A stretch of DNA of 6,429 bases from Rhodospirillales bacterium (GTDB lineage: Bacteria; Pseudomonadota; Alphaproteobacteria; Rhodospirillales; Casp-alpha2), in contig JANRAT010000135.1 in the NCBI GenBank assembly GCA_030727885.1, positions 1 through 6,429 on the forward strand, read 5' to 3'. Position numbers and translations under genes: made by a program. The notes beneath the pieces are model-generated. The model had not been told where the DNA came from, ran no database searches, and was given only the letters and a program-made list of their open reading frames with translations. This document shows positions 1 through 5,774 of this stretch, piece by piece. Numbering within the stretch: position 1 is the stretch's first letter; each line of letters begins with the position of its first letter.

Positions 1-167
1 GGATGGAACCCGACGGTGGAATTGCACAGCGTCGGCTGGCCCGATCCGTTCGGACCGAGCAGCCCGGTGATCTTGCCGACCGGCACCTTCATTGATATCT
101 CGTGGTTGGCAACGACGCCGCCATAGGATTTCGATACCCCGGATACTTCGATGACATAGTCGGTCAT
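1..167 (-). CDS. Liv-type ABC transporter ATP-binding protein (LivG-like), N-terminal 55 residues, altered Walker A
   Basis: This would be the cytoplasmic ATPase that powers the Liv (HAAT-family) importer encoded upstream. Only the first 55 codons are in the window; the rest lies beyond the left edge. The ATG at 167-165 overlaps the livM stop by ATGA, so the two genes are probably translationally coupled. The visible N-terminus has the family layout: a first beta strand (IEVSGVSKSYGG), then VPVGKITGLLGPNGSG, which leads into the P-loop. The P-loop is abnormal. Residues 38-46 read GPNGSGQPT where GPNGSGKST is expected, so the phosphate-binding Lys44 is Gln and Ser45 is Pro (codons CAG CCG at 38-33). 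In ABC ATPases loss of this Lys normally abolishes ATP binding or hydrolysis. The frame stays open to the edge, so it may be an expressed but inactive protein, a pseudogene, or a sequence error. Walker B and the signature motif cannot be seen. Confidence 0.85.
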   Translation of the reverse strand, partial: MTDYVIEVSGVSKSYGGVVANHEISMKVPVGKITGLLGPNGSGQPTLCNSTVGFH

Positions 168-1198
168 TTCGAGGCCCCCTTATCTTCTACAACGATGCCG
201 AATTTCTCGGGGTATTTTTCCATCAGCCAGCCCATGATGCCCTGCTGGAAGAACACCACATTGATGATGATCAGCATGCCAAGCGCAACCCACTGCCAGC
301 CCAGGAAATAGGTCCATGTGACTTCCTTCAGGGTGTGGAACAGCACTGCACCCAAAACCGGTCCCCACAGCGTGCCCTTGCCGCCCAACAACGTCATGGC
401 GACCATGAAGATACCGAAGGTAACGGTCGGGAAGGCAACCTCGAGCGGCTCGATAAAGCCGGTGATGTTGCCGAAAAGCGCCCCTGAAATACCGAGAAAG
501 AAAGCCGATATGGCCCATCCGATGGTCTTGTAGCGAACGGTGTAGATACCCATCGCTTCGGCTTTTTCCTCGTCGTCACGGATGGCGTTGATGGCAAGGC
601 CGAAGCGCGTCGTATAGACCCACTGCAACGTCGCAAAGGTAACAACCGCGGCGATGAAGCACAGGAAATAGAACGTCATGCCTTTGGCCTGGGCAGAATA
701 CGGGAACACCGGCATCGGAATGCCACCACCCGCACCGACCCATTCCCAGGTACCCATCAACTCACCACCGGCGAGTGCGAGACCTAGTGTGCCGATGGCG
801 AAATACGGGCCGCGCAGGCCGAACACCGTCCAGCCAAGGAGAACGGCGGACAGAGCCGCAACGAAACCTGATGCAATGATACCCAGAACCAGACCCTGGA
901 AATATTGGGTGTTGGAGTATTGCACCTCGAGCACGCCTTGTGCTGCCGTGTATTGGCCGACGTCGGCGAACTGCATTATTTGCACGACGGCTGAGGCATA
1001 CATGCCGATACCGAAGAAGAAGATGTTGCCGAGCGAGTTATAGCCCATCTGACCGCCCATGACGTCCCATGTCAGGGCGAACAGAATCATGACCCAGAGC
1101 GTCGCGATCTGGTACTGAAGTGACGGAAACAGGAACGGCATAACGAGACCGAACAACAGCACCGGCAAATGCAGTTTCATACTGAATTTTTTGTTCAT
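164..1198 (-). CDS. livM: Branched-chain amino acid-type ABC transporter permease, LivM family
   Basis: This inner-membrane permease of a Liv-type importer would pair with the LivH-like protein to form the translocation channel. The 344 residues are within the usual LivM range. Visible family features are the SLGNIFFFGIGMYAS segment (residues 55-69), GLRGPYFAIGTLGLA (127-141), the cytoplasmic EAA-like loop that contacts the ATPase (AINAIRDDEEKAEAMGI, about 202-218), and the LLGGKGTLWGPVLGAVLF segment (270-287). Eight or so hydrophobic segments are apparent, from about residue 9 to 320, followed by a short charged tail. The gene starts 15 nt after the livH stop with only a weak Shine-Dalgarno (CGGA); Met7 is an alternative start but has no better SD. 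The stop overlaps the next gene by ATGA. No internal damage is seen, unlike the flanking livK and livG. The transported substrate cannot be told from sequence; amino acids are the family default, but amides and urea are also known for relatives. Confidence 0.92.
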   Translation of the reverse strand: MNKKFSMKLHLPVLLFGLVMPFLFPSLQYQIATLWVMILFALTWDVMGGQMGYNSLGNIFFFGIGMYASAVVQIMQFADVGQYTAAQGVLEVQYSNTQYFQGLVLGIIASGFVAALSAVLLGWTVFGLRGPYFAIGTLGLALAGGELMGTWEWVGAGGGIPMPVFPYSAQAKGMTFYFLCFIAAVVTFATLQWVYTTRFGLAINAIRDDEEKAEAMGIYTVRYKTIGWAISAFFLGISGALFGNITGFIEPLEVAFPTVTFGIFMVAMTLLGGKGTLWGPVLGAVLFHTLKEVTWTYFLGWQWVALGMLIIINVVFFQQGIMGWLMEKYPEKFGIVVEDKGASK

Positions 1199-1213
1199 GC
1201 AAATAATCCGATC

Positions 1214-2116
1214 TTAGATGACGGCACGGCGCAGCTTGTGCTGCTGGAACTGGCGCCAGACCAGCACAATGAGCAGCAGCCCGACCACCACCACCTGCTG
1301 GAATTCAGCACCGAGTACGAACCCGCCGTAATTCTCCATAACGCCGAGGCCAAGCCCTGCCATGATCACGCCGGGCAGATTGCCAAATCCTGCAGCCGTA
1401 ACAATCACGAACGAGCGGATCGAATGCGAGATGCCATAGAACGGCTGGATCACCCAGATCATCGAAATCAGCGCCCCAGCGGCACCGCAGATTGCCGCAT
1501 TCAGCGAAAACGTAAATGCGTAGACCTTATCCGTATCAATCCCCATGACCCTGGCCGCCCGCGCATCCTGCGCCGTTGCCCGGATTGCCTGTCCCATGCG
1601 GCTTTTCTTCATGAACAGAACAACGGCAAGAGCCAGCAAAGCGCAGAGGATCAGAGCAATTATTTTGATTTGTGCCAGCGTGACCGCGTTGTCGAACAAT
1701 GAGAGTATCGGGAAACCGGCATTCGCGGTCTGCACTTCAGGACCGAACAGCAGATTAAGAACCTGCGCCAGAACGATCGCCAGACCGAACGTCGCCAGCA
1801 GCGACGTGAACAATTCCTTGTCGATGACGCGCCGGATGATCGTCACATAGACGACCCAGCCGAAACCGAACATAAATACAATCGCAACCGGCACTCCCCA
1901 GAGCGGATGAATGCCGTGGTTGCCAAGCCACCAGGCGATATAGCCACCCATAATGACAAAATCACCCTGTGCCAGATTCTTGACGTTCATGACGCCCCAG
2001 ACGAGCGCCAGACCGTAGGCTGCGAGCGCATACGTTGCGCCGATGAACAAACCGTCAAGCAACAGCTGGATGTTGAAAACCGGCGCCGCCACCAGCACCA
2101 TTATGTTGTCAAACAT
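1214..2116 (-). CDS. livH: Branched-chain amino acid-type ABC transporter permease, LivH family
   Basis: This is the second membrane permease of the Liv-type importer, 300 residues, normal for LivH. Family features are LLLDGLFIGATYALAAYGLALVWGVMNVKNLAQGDFVIMGGY (residues 18-59, matching the N-terminal LivH block), the EAA-like cytoplasmic loop GQAIRATAQDARAARVMGID (175-194), and the C-terminal SFVIVTAAGFGNLPGVIMAGLGLGVMEN block (235-262). About seven or eight hydrophobic segments span the chain. The start at 2116 is supported by an excellent Shine-Dalgarno, GAGGTGAT at 2130-2123, six bases upstream. The gene follows livK after 117 nt that contain a strong hairpin, so permease expression may be set separately from the binding protein, as is common in such operons. 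It ends with TAA, which shows that TAA acts as a normal stop in this genome. The reading frame is intact. Confidence 0.93.
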   Translation of the reverse strand: MFDNIMVLVAAPVFNIQLLLDGLFIGATYALAAYGLALVWGVMNVKNLAQGDFVIMGGYIAWWLGNHGIHPLWGVPVAIVFMFGFGWVVYVTIIRRVIDKELFTSLLATFGLAIVLAQVLNLLFGPEVQTANAGFPILSLFDNAVTLAQIKIIALILCALLALAVVLFMKKSRMGQAIRATAQDARAARVMGIDTDKVYAFTFSLNAAICGAAGALISMIWVIQPFYGISHSIRSFVIVTAAGFGNLPGVIMAGLGLGVMENYGGFVLGAEFQQVVVVGLLLIVLVWRQFQQHKLRRAVI

Positions 2117-2122
2117 GGCCGC

Positions 2123-2130
2123 ATCACCTC
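2123..2130 (-). promoter_or_regulatory. Strong Shine-Dalgarno for livH
   Basis: GAGGTGAT on the minus strand is an eight-base match to the anti-SD of 16S rRNA, placed six bases before the livH ATG. It fixes the livH start. It also means translation of the permease does not depend on ribosomes arriving from the broken livK frame. Confidence 0.8.
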
Positions 2131-2172
2131 TCTGTGTATCTTTGTTATTATTTTATGATTAGCCAAATGAAG

Positions 2173-2210
2173 CGCACACCCGCCCTGGCATCAGCCGGGA
2201 CGGGTGTGCG
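2173..2210 (-). repeat. Strong intercistronic hairpin between livK and livH
   Basis: On the transcribed strand the arms are CGCACACCCG and CGGGTGTGCG, a perfect ten-base inverted repeat. The 18-base interior folds further: a T·G wobble, CC/GG, a C·A mismatch, GG/CC and C/G, closing on a TGAT tetraloop. No T-tract follows (the next bases are CTTCATTTGG), so it is not a standard intrinsic terminator. It lies 23 bases after the livK stop. By analogy with other binding-protein transporter operons, it could protect the upstream livK message from 3' exonucleases or partly terminate transcription, giving more binding protein than permease. That role is inferred. Confidence 0.75.
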
Positions 2211-2233
2211 GCTCAATTCAAAGGGCAAGACCC

Positions 2234-3475
2234 TCAGTTGGCCGAGGCTTTACGCGGCCACTGAAGCGGATGCGACGCATACTTTGACGGCGCAACCACA
2301 TTGTACTGACCGTCCTGTATCTGGCGCAGCACCATCGGTTTGGCGGTGTTGTTGCCTTCAGGCGCAAACTTGATCGGACCATAGAACGTCATCATGTCTG
2401 TTGCAGACAGCGCATCACGCACCTTTTTCGGGTCCAGTGAACCGGCACGCTCTAACGCGTCGGCATACACCAGAACCGCAGCGGTCGCCTGTGCCGTCTG
2501 ATAAGGAACGTTCTTGTAGCTCGGAAACTTTGCCTTGACCGCCTTGTCGTAGCCCGAGGCTGAACCAAAGTACTTGTCTGAGTACGTCAGTGTTTCAGCC
2601 CACTGCGTCGGGCAGAGGAAGCCGTTCACGGTTCCCGGGAAGTTCGTGGTGATCTTGGCACCTTCACAATGGGTCAGCGCAATCATCGGCACGTCGATCT
2701 TCATTTCGCCGATCTGACGAGCTGCCGTTGCCGCGCCCTTGTTGTGTCCGGAGATGACCAACAGGTCGGGCTTCAGCGCCTTGACCTTGGTCAGGGTCGC
2801 AGAGATATCGTTGAGGTCGCGGGGCATTTTGTCGTCGAGAACGATCTTCATGCCGTACTTCTCTGCGTCAGCAAGAACACCGGCGCGCACGTCGAGCGAG
2901 AAAGGATCATTCTCGAACGCCATGGCTATTTTCACATCCGAGGCCTTCTTGCCATTCTTCTCGGCAACTTCGGCCGCCAGTCCGATCGCGCTTGCCAGAT
3001 ACAGCTCGGACGTCGACAGCACCGCAAACGTGTATTTGTAGCCCTTGTTGAACAGCGAGCGGGCTGCGCCTTCGGCTTCGACCATCGGGATTTCATATTT
3101 TTCCACGACCGGAGCTGCCGCCGTCGTCGTCGCCGACGAATACGGTCCCAGGACAAATTTCACGCCGTCCTGATTGATCAGGCGCTCCAGCAGCTGCGCG
3201 GTACGCAGCGGCGTCGATTCATCGTCGTAGTATTTGACTTCAAGTTTGTACTTCTTGCCGCCGACATTGACGCCGCCCATTTCGTTGACCTTGTCAACGC
3301 CCATGTTTTAGCCGTTCTGCGTGTCAATGCCATTACTGGAATACTTCCCGGTCAGCGAATTGGCGGAACCAAGGACGATCGTATCTCCATCAGCCTTGAC
3401 GCTGATTGGCATCGCAAAGGCGACGCCTACAGAAAATGCTGAAGCCAATACCGCCGTCGTGAGACGTGATTGCAT
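2234..3475 (-). pseudogene. Periplasmic amino acid-binding protein of Liv-type ABC transporter (LivK-like), interrupted by in-frame stop at codon 56
   Basis: This would be the periplasmic receptor of the importer encoded downstream (Peripla_BP_6 / type I periplasmic-binding fold). The frame begins at ATG 3475-3473, eight bases after a GGGAGGA SD, with a Sec signal peptide (MQSRLTTAVLASAFSVGVAFA), cleaved after AFA or, more likely, SVKA before DGDT. The mature start IVLGSANSLTGKYSSNGIDTQNG is typical of the family. Codon 56 is TAA (3310-3308), where relatives have Tyr (N/D-G-Y). The same frame then continues NMGVDKVNEMGGVNVGGKKYKLEVKYYDD through GPYSSATTTAAAP (110-122), GHNKGAATAARQIGEM, an HCEGAK segment and a family-like C-terminus (KPMVLRQIQDG) to TGA at 2236-2234. 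Total length is 413 codons, normal for the family. There is no frameshift; one base change (TAC or TAT to TAA) explains it. The ATG at 3304, two codons past the stop, opens a 356-residue frame (2234-3304), but that product lacks the signal peptide and first strand, so it would not reach the periplasm. A sequencing or assembly error remains possible. Confidence 0.85.
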
Positions 3476-3483
3476 GATGTGAG

Positions 3484-3490
3484 TCCTCCC
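3484..3490 (-). promoter_or_regulatory. Shine-Dalgarno for livK
   Basis: GGGAGGA on the minus strand lies eight bases before the ATG at 3475. It marks this ATG, and not the one after the internal stop, as the original translation start of the binding-protein gene. No comparable SD precedes the downstream ATG at 3304. Confidence 0.75.
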
Positions 3491-3493
3491 AGA

Positions 3494-3525
3494 CTGCTAT
3501 GTTCAGGGGCTTTTGCCCTCTGCAG
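3494..3525 (-). repeat. Leader hairpin upstream of livK
   Basis: On the minus strand an outer stem CTGC/GCAG encloses an inner GGGC-AAAA-GCCC hairpin, just four bases upstream of the livK SD. It lies in the presumed untranslated leader. It could affect message stability or access to the ribosome-binding site, but it is small and matches no riboswitch class I know. Confidence that it is functional is low. Confidence 0.35.
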
Positions 3526-3548
3526 ATTTTATTTTTTACAACCCCGAT

Positions 3549-3576
3549 ATTTTAACCGGGACCATTTAATCGCCAA
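3549..3576 (-). promoter_or_regulatory. Candidate sigma70-type promoter of the liv operon
   Basis: Read on the minus strand, TTGGCG (3576-3571, four of six to TTGACA) is followed after 16 bases by TAAAAT (3554-3549, five of six to TATAAT). Transcription would start near 3542 and give a leader of about 65 bases before the livK ATG. This is the best promoter-like pair in the 264-bp stretch between the SDR gene and livK. Alternatives such as TTGCAA-N17-AAAGTA further upstream are weaker. It is called by eye only. Confidence 0.4.
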
Positions 3577-3739
3577 ATACTTTAGCAAGGGAATCCGTAC
3601 TTGCAAGGTTGGTGTGCAATTTAAGGTGACGTCCATAAAGTCTTCACAAACAACCATTCAGTCAGTTTCTCATTCAAGCCCTCTCGACATTTTAAATCAT
3701 TAGCAACAGAAATTTCCTGTCTCTGCCGCACCCAATGCC

Positions 3740-4495
3740 TCACCCCCGCCCGGCAAACGGCATCTTCGTCGCCATCACCGTCATCGAGAAAATATTGGTG
3801 TCGAGTGAATAGCCGGCCATGTGCACCACCGCCCGGCCGACATCATCGACATTCATCATCGGTTCAGGCTTGATCTCGCCGTTTGCCTGCTTGACTCCCT
3901 TGGCCATGCGGTCGGCCATCGGCGAGGCGGCGTTACCGATATCAAGCTGACCGACGGCGATGTTGTATTTGCGGCCGTCCAGCGATGCCGTCTTGGTCAG
4001 ACCGGTGACGGCATGCTTGGTCGCCGTATAAGGAATGGAATCGGGTCTCGGCGTATGCGCCGAGATCGAGCCGTTGTTGATGATCCGTCCGCCCATCGGG
4101 TCCTGTGCCTTCATCGTGCGGAAGGCCGCCTGCAGACACAGGAACGAGCCGGTCAGGTTGACGTCGACGACGGTTTTCCACTGCTCAAAGCTGAGATCCT
4201 CCAGCAAGATGCCCGGTGCGTTGGCCCCGGCATTGTTGAACAGCAGATCAAGCCGGCCGAATTTTTTGACGGTTTTGGCGAACAGCGCTGCGACCTGATC
4301 GGGATCGGAAACATCGGTGGGTATCGCCAGCGCACGCTCGGGCGCTTTCATCAGTGATATGGTCTCGGCCAGGGCGTCGGCCCGTCGCCCGGCCAGTACC
4401 ACCGTCCAGCCGTCTTCGTTCAGCGCCAGTGCCGTCGCCCGCCCGACGCCCGATCCGCTGCCCGTGACGATGGCGATTTTCGATGTTGCCCCCAT
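3740..4495 (-). CDS. SDR-family NAD(P)-dependent oxidoreductase
   Basis: This is a classical short-chain dehydrogenase/reductase, a cytosolic Rossmann-fold enzyme that oxidises or reduces a carbonyl or alcohol; the substrate is unknown. The start is set at ATG 4495: GGAGG (4505-4501) sits five bases before it, whereas the in-frame ATG at 4507 would place that SD inside the gene. The product is 251 residues, typical for the family. Motifs are the cofactor-binding TGSGSGVG (11-18), Arg37-Arg38 after the second strand (suggesting a preference for NADP), Asp61 in TDV, NNAG (87-90), and the tetrad Asn113, Ser143, Tyr156 and Lys160 (YTATK). The usual PG motif after the sixth strand is replaced by QLDIGNA (183-189), which I think is a trait of this subgroup. 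The tail [14 protein letters not shown] also looks subgroup-specific. It is divergent from the GST gene and lies upstream of liv on the same strand, 264 bp away. No pathway link is evident. Confidence 0.92.
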   Translation of the reverse strand: MGATSKIAIVTGSGSGVGRATALALNEDGWTVVLAGRRADALAETISLMKAPERALAIPTDVSDPDQVAALFAKTVKKFGRLDLLFNNAGANAPGILLEDLSFEQWKTVVDVNLTGSFLCLQAAFRTMKAQDPMGGRIINNGSISAHTPRPDSIPYTATKHAVTGLTKTASLDGRKYNIAVGQLDIGNAASPMADRMAKGVKQANGEIKPEPMMNVDDVGRAVVHMAGYSLDTNIFSMTVMATKMPFAGRG

Positions 4496-4500
4496 GGTGT

Positions 4501-4505
4501 CCTCC
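4501..4505 (-). promoter_or_regulatory. Shine-Dalgarno that fixes the SDR start at 4495
   Basis: GGAGG on the minus strand lies five bases (ACACC) before ATG 4495. The longer frame starting at ATG 4507 reads ATGGAGGACACCATG, so its first codons are the SD itself. The four extra residues (MEDT) are therefore probably not translated. Confidence 0.75.
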
Positions 4506-4541
4506 ATTAATTTTTAAAAAGTGTGGATTAACAAACGTGCT

Positions 4542-4571
4542 TTGAACATCGTTGCCAACCCGCAATACAAT
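4542..4571 (+). promoter_or_regulatory. Candidate sigma70-type promoter of the GST gene
   Basis: TTGAAC (4542-4547, four of six) is followed after 18 bases by TACAAT (4566-4571, five of six to TATAAT). Transcription would start near 4578 and leave about 33 bases of leader including the SD at 4599. The pair lies within the open frame upstream of ATG 4611, which supports the view that this upstream stretch is not coding. No equally good promoter was seen for the divergent SDR gene. Confidence 0.45.
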
Positions 4572-4598
4572 GATATCGGCAAGGATGCCCGCAAGGAC

Positions 4599-4604
4599 AA
4601 GGAG
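4599..4604 (+). promoter_or_regulatory. Shine-Dalgarno that fixes the GST start at 4611
   Basis: AAGGAG lies six bases before ATG 4611. The frame is open from a GTG at 4521, but that codon has only an A-rich stretch upstream, and the residues it would add do not resemble a GST N-terminus. Confidence 0.8.
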
Positions 4605-4610
4605 AAGTTG

Positions 4611-5219
4611 ATGATCACCCTGCTCGACGATCCGATTTCCGGCAACGGCTACAAGGTGCGTCTGATGCTGGCGTTTCTGAACCAGCCCTATACCTATAAA
4701 ATATTCAGCGTCCTGAAGTCGGAAACCCGGACGCCGGAATTTCTCAAGATCAATCCGAACGGACGCATTCCGGTGTTGCTGCTGGAAGACGGCACGGTGC
4801 TGCCGGAATCCAACGCGATCCTGCATTATCTGGCCGCGGGTACGGCGTTCCTGCCGGCCGACCGTCTGCATCACGCGCAGGTTCTCAGCTGGATGTTCTT
4901 CGAGCAGTATTCTCATGAGCCCAATATCGCGACGCTCAGGTTCTGGACGCATCTGCCCGAACTCGATGCCGTGCAGCAGGCGCAGATTCCCGGCAAACGC
5001 GCCGGTGGCGAAGCTGCCCTGAAACTGATGGACGCGCATCTGGCCAAACATGACTGGCTGGTTGCCGGCATGCCGACCATCGCCGACATCGCCCTTTATG
5101 CCTACACCCACGTCGCCGACGAGGGTGGCTTTGATCTCACACAATACCCGGCCGTACAGGCGTGGATTTCACGCATCGAAGGCCTGCCGGGGTATGTGCC
5201 GTTGGCAGCACATGATTAA
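4611..5219 (+). CDS. Glutathione S-transferase family protein
   Basis: This is a cytosolic GST-fold protein, probably a dimer, that would conjugate or reduce substrates using glutathione; the true substrate is unknown. The product is 202 residues from the SD-supported ATG, normal for bacterial GSTs. The N-terminal thioredoxin-like domain (about 1-75) begins MITLLDDPISGNGYKVRLML, with Ser10 and Asn12 in the usual active-site loop. It carries the cis-Pro (NGRIPVL, Pro54) and the glutathione gamma-glutamyl-binding Glu66-Ser67 (LPESNAI). The C-terminal helical domain (about 85-202) has the conserved N-capping box TIAD (156-159) followed by ALYAYTHVADEGGFDL and ends GLPGYVPL. It is transcribed divergently from the SDR gene and converges on msrB, with a palindrome in between. 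A role in detoxification is the family default. The frame ends with TAA and looks intact. Confidence 0.93.
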   Translation: MITLLDDPISGNGYKVRLMLAFLNQPYTYKIFSVLKSETRTPEFLKINPNGRIPVLLLEDGTVLPESNAILHYLAAGTAFLPADRLHHAQVLSWMFFEQYSHEPNIATLRFWTHLPELDAVQQAQIPGKRAGGEAALKLMDAHLAKHDWLVAGMPTIADIALYAYTHVADEGGFDLTQYPAVQAWISRIEGLPGYVPLAAHD

Positions 5220-5252
5220 AATTCTGGGCCTATCGCCATCGGAAGACTTAAT

Positions 5253-5279
5253 GGATCCCAAATCAAGTTTGGGATGACG
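5253..5279. repeat. Palindromic extragenic element between convergent GST and msrB genes
   Basis: ATCCCAAA (5255-5262) and TTTGGGAT (5268-5275) form a perfect eight-base inverted repeat around TCAAG, flanked by GG before and GACG after. The layout GGATCCC-x3-TCAAG-x3-GGGATGACG resembles the palindromic repeats scattered between genes in many alphaproteobacteria, where the arm is usually GC-rich (GGATCCCGGGTCAAGCCCGGGATGACG type). Only one copy is in the window. It lies between the 3' ends of convergent genes and may act as a bidirectional terminator or message stabiliser, although no T-tract follows on either strand. Confidence 0.6.
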
Positions 5280-5317
5280 CGGTTTCTCTATCAAAAACTC
5301 TTCATTCCCGCACGGTT

Positions 5318-5719
5318 TCAGCCCTTCGGCCGGAACTTCAGCGACACGCCGTTGATGCAATAGCGTTGGCCAGTCGGTTGCGGGCCGTCCGGAAAGACGT
5401 GACCGAGATGTCCGTCGCATTTGGCGCAGTGCACTTCGGTGCGGGTCATGAAGAAGCCCTTGTCGACTTCCTCCTCAATCGCATCATCGCTGACCGGCTG
5501 ATAGAAACTCGGCCAGCCGGTGCCGGATTCGAATTTGGTCTCAGAAGCAAACAGATCGGCTCCGCAGCCTGAACAGACGAACATGCCTTCGCGCTTTTCA
5601 GCCAGCAGGACGCGGCTGGTGCCGGCCCGTTCGGTGCCCTTCATGCGGACAACCTTGTACGCATCAAGGCCGAGCTGCTCCATCCATTCCTGTTCCGTCT
5701 TGGTTACTTTTTCAGCCAT
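5318..5719 (-). CDS. msrB: Peptide-methionine (R)-S-oxide reductase MsrB
   Basis: MsrB reduces the R epimer of methionine sulfoxide in proteins, repairing oxidative damage in the cytosol. The product is 133 residues, the usual single-domain size. Motifs are the zinc-binding pairs CSGC (Cys49, Cys52) and CAKC (Cys98, Cys101), the FESGTGWPSF substrate loop (63-72), HLGHVFPDGP (104-113), and the catalytic RYCINGVSLKF with Cys121. These five are the only cysteines, so no classical resolving cysteine is present; regeneration may follow the one-Cys route. The start at 5719 is fixed by an exceptionally good SD (AGGAGGTGA at 5731-5723). There is no signal peptide. It lies downstream of the TPP enzyme gene on the same strand, 89 bp away, and converges on the GST gene. 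Co-transcription with the TPP gene is possible but not shown. Confidence 0.96.
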   Translation of the reverse strand: MAEKVTKTEQEWMEQLGLDAYKVVRMKGTERAGTSRVLLAEKREGMFVCSGCGADLFASETKFESGTGWPSFYQPVSDDAIEEEVDKGFFMTRTEVHCAKCDGHLGHVFPDGPQPTGQRYCINGVSLKFRPKG

Positions 5720-5722
5720 GGG

Positions 5723-5731
5723 TCACCTCCT
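5723..5731 (-). promoter_or_regulatory. Near-perfect Shine-Dalgarno for msrB
   Basis: AGGAGGTGA on the minus strand matches the anti-SD over nine bases, with CCC before the ATG at 5719 (six bases from GGAGG to ATG). It fixes the start and predicts efficient translation. Confidence 0.85.
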
Positions 5732-5774
5732 GTTTGCCTGTCGGAGATAGTCCTGCCAACCGCCGACTTCCAGT

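Larger units (their letters stand above)
3476..3739. other. 264-bp intergenic region upstream of the liv operon
   Basis: No gene is seen here. The stretch is visibly richer in A and T than the flanking genes. It holds the candidate liv promoter, the leader hairpin and the livK SD on the minus strand. Near the SDR stop there is a short near-palindrome at 3706-3720 (minus strand ACA-G-GAAATTTC-TGT), which could be an operator or chance. No T-tailed terminator hairpin was found after the SDR gene, so some read-through from the SDR into liv cannot be excluded. Confidence 0.6.

Noticed and set aside
3117..3138. GTC-rich tandem trinucleotides inside livK
   Set aside because: They encode the ordinary SATTTAAA stretch of the binding protein; the run is short and imperfect.
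3308..3310. TAA in livK read as a sense codon (recoding or alternative genetic code)
   Set aside because: livH and the GST gene in the same window end on TAA at their expected C-termini, so TAA works as a normal stop here.
2669..3442. Plus-strand open frame of 257 codons opposite livK
   Set aside because: It is rich in Arg, His and Asp with no family resemblance, has no SD, and fully overlaps a clear gene on the other strand; it is a shadow of GC-rich codons.
3301..3475. Frameshift as the cause of the livK break
   Set aside because: The signal peptide and the downstream protein are in the same frame (ATG 3475 and ATG 3304 are 171 bases apart), so only a substitution is needed.
3612..3629. 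Sigma54-like element (minus strand TTGCAC ... TTGCA) upstream of livK
   Set aside because: The spacing is two bases too long and the -24 GG is TG, so it fails the basic requirement for a sigma54 promoter.
4521..4610. GTG start at 4521 adding 30 residues to the GST
   Set aside because: The ATG at 4611 has a perfect AAGGAG at proper spacing and matches the GST N-terminus; the upstream part contains a likely promoter.
4248..5144. Minus-strand open frame of 298 codons opposite the GST gene
   Set aside because: It overlaps the GST and the SDR 5' end, its composition is Arg/Gly/His-heavy and it has no recognisable domain.
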